Assembly (NCBI GenBank): GCA_918026815.1
Contig: CAKJVC010000072.1
Location: forward strand, 1 to 64,000
From: Chalara sp. BL73
Taxonomy: Eukaryota; Ascomycota; Leotiomycetes; Helotiales
DNA: 64,000 nt
Direction: 5' to 3'
Made by a program: the position numbers and the translations under genes. Of the stretch, positions 58,872-64,000 are shown in pieces. The notes under the pieces are model-generated. The model worked only from the letters and a program-made list of their open reading frames with translations, was not told where the DNA came from and did no database searches. Position 1 is the first letter of the stretch. Each line of letters begins with the position of its first letter.

Positions 58872-59809
58872 TGTAAAGGCATGGCTTTCGAGCTTAGATG
58901 CTAGCCGAATAGGATAATGATCAACTAGAGGTTGATCTAGGGGACTCGCAATAACAATTTCAAGAGATATCATTAGGCTCTCGAACTTTCATAGTTGCTC
59001 TTGACTACTCAGGGGAACCTCTAATCTTACTTTACCCATTTAACCAATTACCTAATCTGCCTTATGCCTCTCAAGAATATTAGGCACCTGAGGCAGAACT
59101 ACTATATACTCAATAGCGCATTCTTTCGTGAGTTCTTAGACGGGCTCGCATCATCATTTTACCTGAGCGCCATTGGACTGTTTAGACTTTCCATCATACA
59201 ATCTGATTACTTGGTGTTGAATAGATAGGTATTTGCCTCGGGAAAGCTGGAAAAATATTGAAAGGACGCTAGGTGATGTTATCCATTCTGCAGGCAATCG
59301 GTGTATACCTTGGAAATAATCGGTTTTTTATATTAATCATGGCCATTCTGGCCTCTTGAATGCCTTTCTACATCTTATATATTCTTTAAGAAGATGAGAG
59401 CTTCGCCATGCAACGCAGGTTCAAAGCTGAGGTGTCCCAATATCTATTCGGCTGAGAAATAAGCGGCTTGATCTTAGGGCAATCTGCCACATCCTTTCAT
59501 CACAATCATGTCTGGACGTCAAACTTTTTTTAAAAACGAAAATCAATTTACCTGGTAAAAAAAATTGACCATATGAAATTGTTTCACAGTTAATTGAACA
59601 TTAACGAGCATATGATAAAGTGCAAGAGCAATAACCGTGTCTCATACCGCCCTCTATTTTTCAACCAGATGAATTGAGAGACGAGCCGAGGTCTGCTGTC
59701 CAGCATCCTTGACAACCCGTCTCGGCACTACCTGGATCCATTTATCTCCATCACTTCTTATTTCATGTCTTCCTTCGCTTCAACTTGAATAAACTCATCA
59801 AACGGAGTC
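58872..59809. other. Intergenic with MITE-like copy B
   Basis: 938 bp between SLC12 and the small ABM gene; AT-rich. Contains MITE-like copy B (59450-59666), about 140 bp upstream of the ABM start. Confidence 0.5.
59450..59666 (+). mobile_element. MITE-like element, copy B
   Basis: About 217 bp. Left TIR GGCTGAGAAATAAGCGGC; right end GCCCTCTATTTTTCAACC is its imperfect complement. Interior shows GATCTTAGGG near the left, GACGTCAAACTTTTTTT, TCAATTTACC and TTGAACATTAACGAGCATATG, in the same order as copy A. No ORF. Same orientation as copy A. Confidence 0.7.
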
Positions 59810-60365
59810 ATGTCTCAAATCGACCTCATCGCTGTGATAACCCCCAAGCCTGGGAAGGCGGATCGGGTAAGAATCTTCTCTTTTTTTCGTTAATATATCA
59901 CTTAAATATGAGAATAGGTCGTGGAACTTCTAAAAGAGATGGCAGTCTTCGTGAAGGAGAATGAACCAGACGTATTAAGATATCATATCAATGTCGAGAC
60001 CAAGAAGGACGGAGAGCAAGAAGTGATCATGTTGGAGACGTAAGTTCATGATCTCGCAGGGATTGATGAGCAAGGCTGACGGTTCTTAGGTATAAGAACA
60101 AGGAGGCGATGGGAGCACATGGCACCTCCAAGGAGTTTAAGGCTTTCCAAAAGTAAGTCGAGGTTTCAAGGTGCCACTGGAGGAGACATCGGGAGCCAAA
60201 ACCTTTCAAGTGTCGTCCTTAAGAGCACATGCCAGAGGAACATTGGTTTTGAGAACAATGCTGATGGTTGCTTTATCTAGGAAAATTGCAGCTGAAGACT
60301 TAGTTGGACGTCCGATGCAATTGAAGGTTGTCAAGCCTGTTGGAGGATTTGCTGCTAGGCTGTGA
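59810..60365 (+). CDS. Antibiotic biosynthesis monooxygenase (ABM) domain protein
   Basis: Four exons (59810-59866, 59918-60039, 60090-60152, 60281-60365; introns 51, 50 and 128 bp) give 108 residues. The single ABM ferredoxin-like domain reads QIDLIAVITPKPGKADRVVE, then YHINVETKKDGEQEVIMLET, YKNKEAMGAHGTSKEFKAFQ and VKPVGGFAARL. The Y-K-N-K-E-A-M-x-A-H helix entry is the ABM hallmark. Such small proteins form dimeric alpha-beta barrels; some are quinol monooxygenases, many have no known activity. No biosynthetic cluster surrounds it. MITE copy B lies just upstream and may supply promoter sequence. Confidence 0.86.
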
Positions 60366-60997
60366 CACGTGGAAATAGGCAAAACCATACCAGATAATGA
60401 AGAATTGTTTCATGTGTATGTTTGCTAACCCTGGTCTGTGTGAAGAATCAAGGTCTGATTCCTCGATAATTATATTAGCTAGACAGTTTTCTAGAATTTC
60501 AAACTTGGACGCCATACCCAAGTAAGAGCTGCAAACGCGCGCCCTTACATTAAGCTATGATACCTCCGCATTTCTCTCATTCTTCGGGTGACATGTCATG
60601 AAACAGCAGGGTCAACTGCAAGTATAGAAGAAGCTTTCAATTTTACCTGAGTGAGTTAGACCTGCTGCTCTTTTCAAAAGACATCTCTAGATTTTCGAGC
60701 TGCCATGCAAACGGGAGGGAACGGCCATTCTTTGTGCATTCCTAAAACAGAGATGCACACTACCACCTCTAAACGCCTCCTCCCACAGATTCAGATGTAA
60801 GCACCCATTTGATTCTCCGCCCTACTTCTATTTTTTTTTCGTTGTCTGGCTGTTTTCTTACTTGTCGCAGAAGTTAGTCCCAACTTTGTGTGTTTTTTCA
60901 AAAGGCGGAGACTTCCCTATCTCCAGGGTGGTCCTGCCCATCTCGATTTCGAATCTGAACCACGTTGTCAATCAAGCGACGACACCGTTAGGTAGCA
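60366..60997. other. Intergenic
   Basis: 632 bp with T-rich tracts (for example 60829-60840). Contains the promoter of the next orphan. No gene supported. Confidence 0.45.
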
Positions 60998-62010
60998 ATG
61001 GCCTTGCGCTCTTTCACCACTGATGATGAGTCTCCCAAGATCTGCTCGCAGGAAGGTTGCAGCAGCGCCATACCTTGCGTCTCGCCAATCCATAGCAAAC
61101 CATCGTCGCCGTCAATAGTACGTCATATCATACAAAGAAAATCTTCCATTAGTATAGTACGTGCTTTGCAGAATGGCTGATAACTTCATAATCCAGGATG
61201 CCATGCGAGAATCTTTGAGAGCCCCGTTTACGGCCCTTCAAGATACCCTTGATAGAATGGATATCAACGATAATGATGGTGTAGGAGAATCTTCCTCAAA
61301 GCCTCCTCTGGGAGCCATACTAGAGACAATAGAGTAATTCAGAGATTCACCTACTCTTTCTATTAGCACCACTAATTACGCGCCAACCTCTAGCAGTATA
61401 AAGATTCCGCCAGTTAGCCCACCGATATCTACCACCAAACCTTGTGAGTGCTTCTATAGAGGAGGGATGAACTATGAGACAAAATATATTCCGCGGGAAG
61501 CTCGATGCTAATATCCAGCTTCAACAGCACCTATACCACCCTCGCAAGTTGATACATCCAATAAGTGTATCGCAACCGACTCTGCACCAAGGGTGCCACC
61601 TCAATGCTGGATTACAAAGGGTGGGAAGCCGGTACCGGCGGCTTACAATGAGTACGGAGAACTTGTAGACCTGGACTCGATAGCAGTTAAACCAGTGGTT
61701 GCCAACAAGCATACCTCCAATGAACTTCTCAGAGTGATCAAAAAGGAATTCTATCAACAGTGAGGCTATTCATTGATCCCACAAAGGCACTAGGTCTTAG
61801 TCCATAAGTCACATGGCGATGCCAGCCATTAGGCTAAATGACCTACAACTCATAAAACTCCTTACAGATTTCTTTCTTGGAAGAAAATTGCTGACTCGCT
61901 GGAAGATTTAGAAGTAAGATGAGAGAAGTTATTTTAGCACAAATGAACAAAAATACTACAATGAGTATATCTACGATCTCGACTTTGTGCAGCCATATGC
62001 AAAGCGCTAA
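60998..62010 (+). CDS. Orphan multi-exon protein, or 5' part of the adjacent methyltransferase gene
   Basis: Exons 60998-61117, 61197-61333, 61394-61443, 61519-61759, 61868-61913 and 61966-62010 keep frame through canonical GT/AG junctions and give 212 residues if it stops at 62008-62010. The protein is Ser/Pro-rich at the N-terminus (PSPSIDAMRESLRAPFTALQ), with a folded-looking middle (YNEYGELVDLDSIAV, NELLRVIKKEFYQQFLSWKK) and an end reading YIYDLDFVQPYAKR. No domain is recognised. The last acceptor (61965) is the least certain. A further open frame downstream (62026-62172: DDGSTAISVNYPLLSWRFSP) could be another exon. If so, this would be the N-terminal half of the methyltransferase rather than a separate gene. 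Confidence 0.5.
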
Positions 62011-62217
62011 TAAATCAACAACTAGTGGACGATGGGTCAACAGCTATCTCTGTAAACTACCCTTTGTTATCCTGGAGGTTCAGCCCTCGTCGGCGGTCAG
62101 GCTCAACTACATCAACAACACCAGAGAGAAGTAGGCCTAATGTCGCCGTATTCGAAGGACCGCCTAGGGTTCTGGTAAGCCAACTCTGCTCTGCAACACC
62201 CATCTTCCTTTGTAGAA

Positions 62218-63881
62218 ATGGAGACTCCGGAGTTTTCGCCGCAGCCGAGACACCTTATTTATCTGATGGTTTCGCCTCCCAAGACGGGCCCCCGACCTCA
62301 TAGTTTGGCATACGACACAAAAAAAGAAACGGGTGCTAATTTGGTGAACAGGATGTAGTATGTTTCACACGTTTATTCTGAATTAAAAAGCTGGCTGGCT
62401 ACTTCCTTTCACTTGCATATATCTACCATTGACAACAATATTACTCACTTTTCTCAAGGGATGCGGTGATGGAAACTGGGCATTCAAGATGAAAGCAGAA
62501 CAACCAGGTTGGATTATTGAAGGGTTGGATGACAACGAGTGGGTACACCCGTTGTAGAGGATACTTGACGGTGTCCGTATCTACATATTTCCGTGATATT
62601 CAGCTACTATTCTGATTAGTTTTACCGGAAATTAATATCACTAACCATTGTATCAACAGTACCTGGAGTCGAACCCATCCCGGGTTTATACCAAAAGATT
62701 TTATGAAAGAGTGCGGTAAGCCCAAAGACTCTGGTGACTATTTCAGCAGAGTTCCGTCTTCACAATATACTTATCCAGAGTTCACTATCCGAAACATTAA
62801 TTGCATCCTTGATCACGAGAACCCGATTCCAAATAACCTTTATGACTTGGTACGTGGTAGAGATATATTTGACAAGGTCTACAACTACAAGACTTTCCTC
62901 GATAGTGTACGGTTGTAGGTTTCCAAGTTTTGACGAAAATATTGTCCTGTTCCTAATAATATCAGGATATTAAAGCCTGATGGCGTGGTTGAGTTTACTG
63001 AGATTGACCCCCGACCACGGTTTGCAGCAGTTAGACCTAGACTACCGCCTACAGTTGATCGTTTAAGCCGTGCTGCGACAACATGGACTGACAATATCGA
63101 TGACCGATTCAATGGTGGCGAGGACAATGATTTAGCAACACTAGTTCCGGGTTGGACTACGCGTGCCGCTGAACGATTGAAGGCGAGGTTACGGCCTTCA
63201 GAAGAAGTTGCTGCCCCAAAACTCAAGTCGTGGTTACAGGGTGCGGGAGTGAGTGTTCTTCTAATTTTTTTCCTAACACAAAGTAATCATCCAGGAAGGT
63301 GTAATCGTTTTACCTCTAAGTCTAGGTGACATGACTAAGTCCTTAATGTAGTTTTGGGATGTAAAGCAGACCATAACTCATCTTCCTGTTGGTGGGAAAA
63401 CTCGCACTGAGCATAATCTCAGAGATTTTGTAGTATGGCAGGCGGAGCTTGAAGATTCAATCCCCGAGGTTCGTGCAATCTCCAGGCCTGGAATTTGTTA
63501 TTACCACAGTTCCTGATGTCAAACAAGCTGAACGAGGTACTCCCATCAATCGAAGTGGATGAAATTAGTTCCGGTAAATACTATATGAACATGTATATTG
63601 TGACCGGAAGAAAACCCCTTGAGCTTCGTGCAGGTCACCTTCTTCTGGACGGCTCTAGGCAGGAAATGACAGAATCCAAATACAGTGCAATGGCCAGGGC
63701 ATTTGATGGGCACGACAAGAGTAATCACTGGCAACGTCTATCAAGCCAGACGAATTTAGCTAAAATGATGGATGGCCTATCGGTTTATACTAAATCAGAG
63801 CCACCATTTTCGCTACCTAGTCCTGTTAAGAGTCGAATCGGCAGTCTTCTGGAGTTGGCTGAGAAAGGACACGTCTCATAA
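62218..63881 (+). CDS. SAM-dependent methyltransferase, 5' end unresolved
   Basis: The clear exons are 62459-62538, 62660-62911, 62966-63248, 63352-63429 and 63486-63881 (introns 121, 54, 103 and 56 bp). They encode the Rossmann motif I GCGDGNWAFKMKAEQPGWII, an acidic end of strand 2 (EGLDDND), the motif block ENPIPNNLYDLVRGRDIFDK and RILKPDGVVEFTEIDPRPRF, the standard post-motif III region. The C-terminal part has LQGAGFWDVKQTITHLPVGG and YYMNMYIVTGRKPLE. Substrate unknown; related fungal enzymes occur in secondary metabolism or LaeA-like regulation. An upstream exon from 62218 (PPKTGPRPHSLAYDTKKETG, ANLVNRM) looks like the family N-terminus, but it ends in a stop (TAG) and I found no junction that joins it in phase to 62459. 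About 25 residues before motif I are therefore missing. Two donors (GTTGTA, GTAGTA) are weak. Confidence 0.68.
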
Positions 63882-64000
63882 ATTGGTCGCTAGGTTTATA
63901 TATTGCTCACGGGGCTGGGATTATGGAATGGAACAGTTGTAACTGCACTTGCTTCCGCGAATATACCCTTTTTGCATTGCTATGGAGGAAATGATATTTT
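63882..64000. other. 3' flank of the methyltransferase gene
   Basis: The final 119 bp hold no coding sequence that I can support. Confidence 0.4.

Noticed and set aside
63469..63485. Possible 17-nt intron joining PE to AWNLLLPQF in the methyltransferase gene
   Set aside because: Far below any functional intron length; a 56-bp intron at 63430-63485 (donor GTAGTA) keeps frame and reads LRDFAWNLLLPQF instead.
1..64000. tRNA or rRNA genes, CRISPR arrays
   Set aside because: No B-box (GGTTCGAANCC-like) paired with an A-box was seen, no rRNA blocks, and no evenly spaced repeat array; the organism is a eukaryote.

Overview
This window is nuclear DNA of a filamentous ascomycete (Pezizomycotina). 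Almost every gene is interrupted by short introns of about 43-216 bp with GT..AG ends, often with CTAAC/GCTAAT-like branch points, and the encoded proteins look like those of Leotiomycetes/Helotiales. That class assignment is an impression from protein style, not a database result. No prokaryotic, plasmid, phage or CRISPR signal was seen. I spliced the gene models by hand, choosing introns that keep frame and restore family motifs; all are predictions.

Layout. 0-5 kb: a sparse region with a basic-region (bZIP-like) regulator on the minus strand and the mitochondrial ribosomal protein mS41. 5-12 kb: a five-exon SNF2/RING ubiquitin ligase of the Irc20/SHPRH type, then a GNAT acetyltransferase. 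14-16 kb: a secreted GH114 glycosidase. 16.7-20.3 kb: mevalonate kinase followed in tandem by the prenyltransferase alpha subunit (RAM2), here read in frame behind an extra N-terminal domain. 21-25 kb: a basic membrane-anchored protein and a gene-poor stretch with a rearranged HET-domain relic. 25-29 kb: serine/threonine dehydratase, NAT9-type acetyltransferase, a two-repeat ABM-like protein and ribosomal protein eL38. 31-40 kb: a 900-residue largely disordered protein, Mtr2 (mRNA export), mitochondrial methionyl-tRNA synthetase and a six-exon orphan. 40-49.5 kb: CAAX protease Ste24, a lysine-rich protein, bL34m, an F-box-like orphan, Pol31 (DNA polymerase delta small subunit) and a tiny GPI-type wall protein. 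50-59 kb: an Avt3-type vacuolar amino acid transporter and an SLC12/Vhc1 cation-chloride cotransporter. 59.8-64 kb: a small ABM protein, an orphan and a SAM methyltransferase with an unresolved 5' end.

Most genes are housekeeping and unrelated to each other. Two themes recur. One is prenylation: mevalonate kinase, farnesyl/geranylgeranyl transferase alpha and Ste24 lie within about 25 kb. The other is mitochondrial translation: mS41, bL34m and MSM1. Four related short elements with terminal inverted repeats (about 30.4, 46.0, 54.2 and 59.6 kb) form a MITE-like family. One copy abuts the start of the SLC12 gene.
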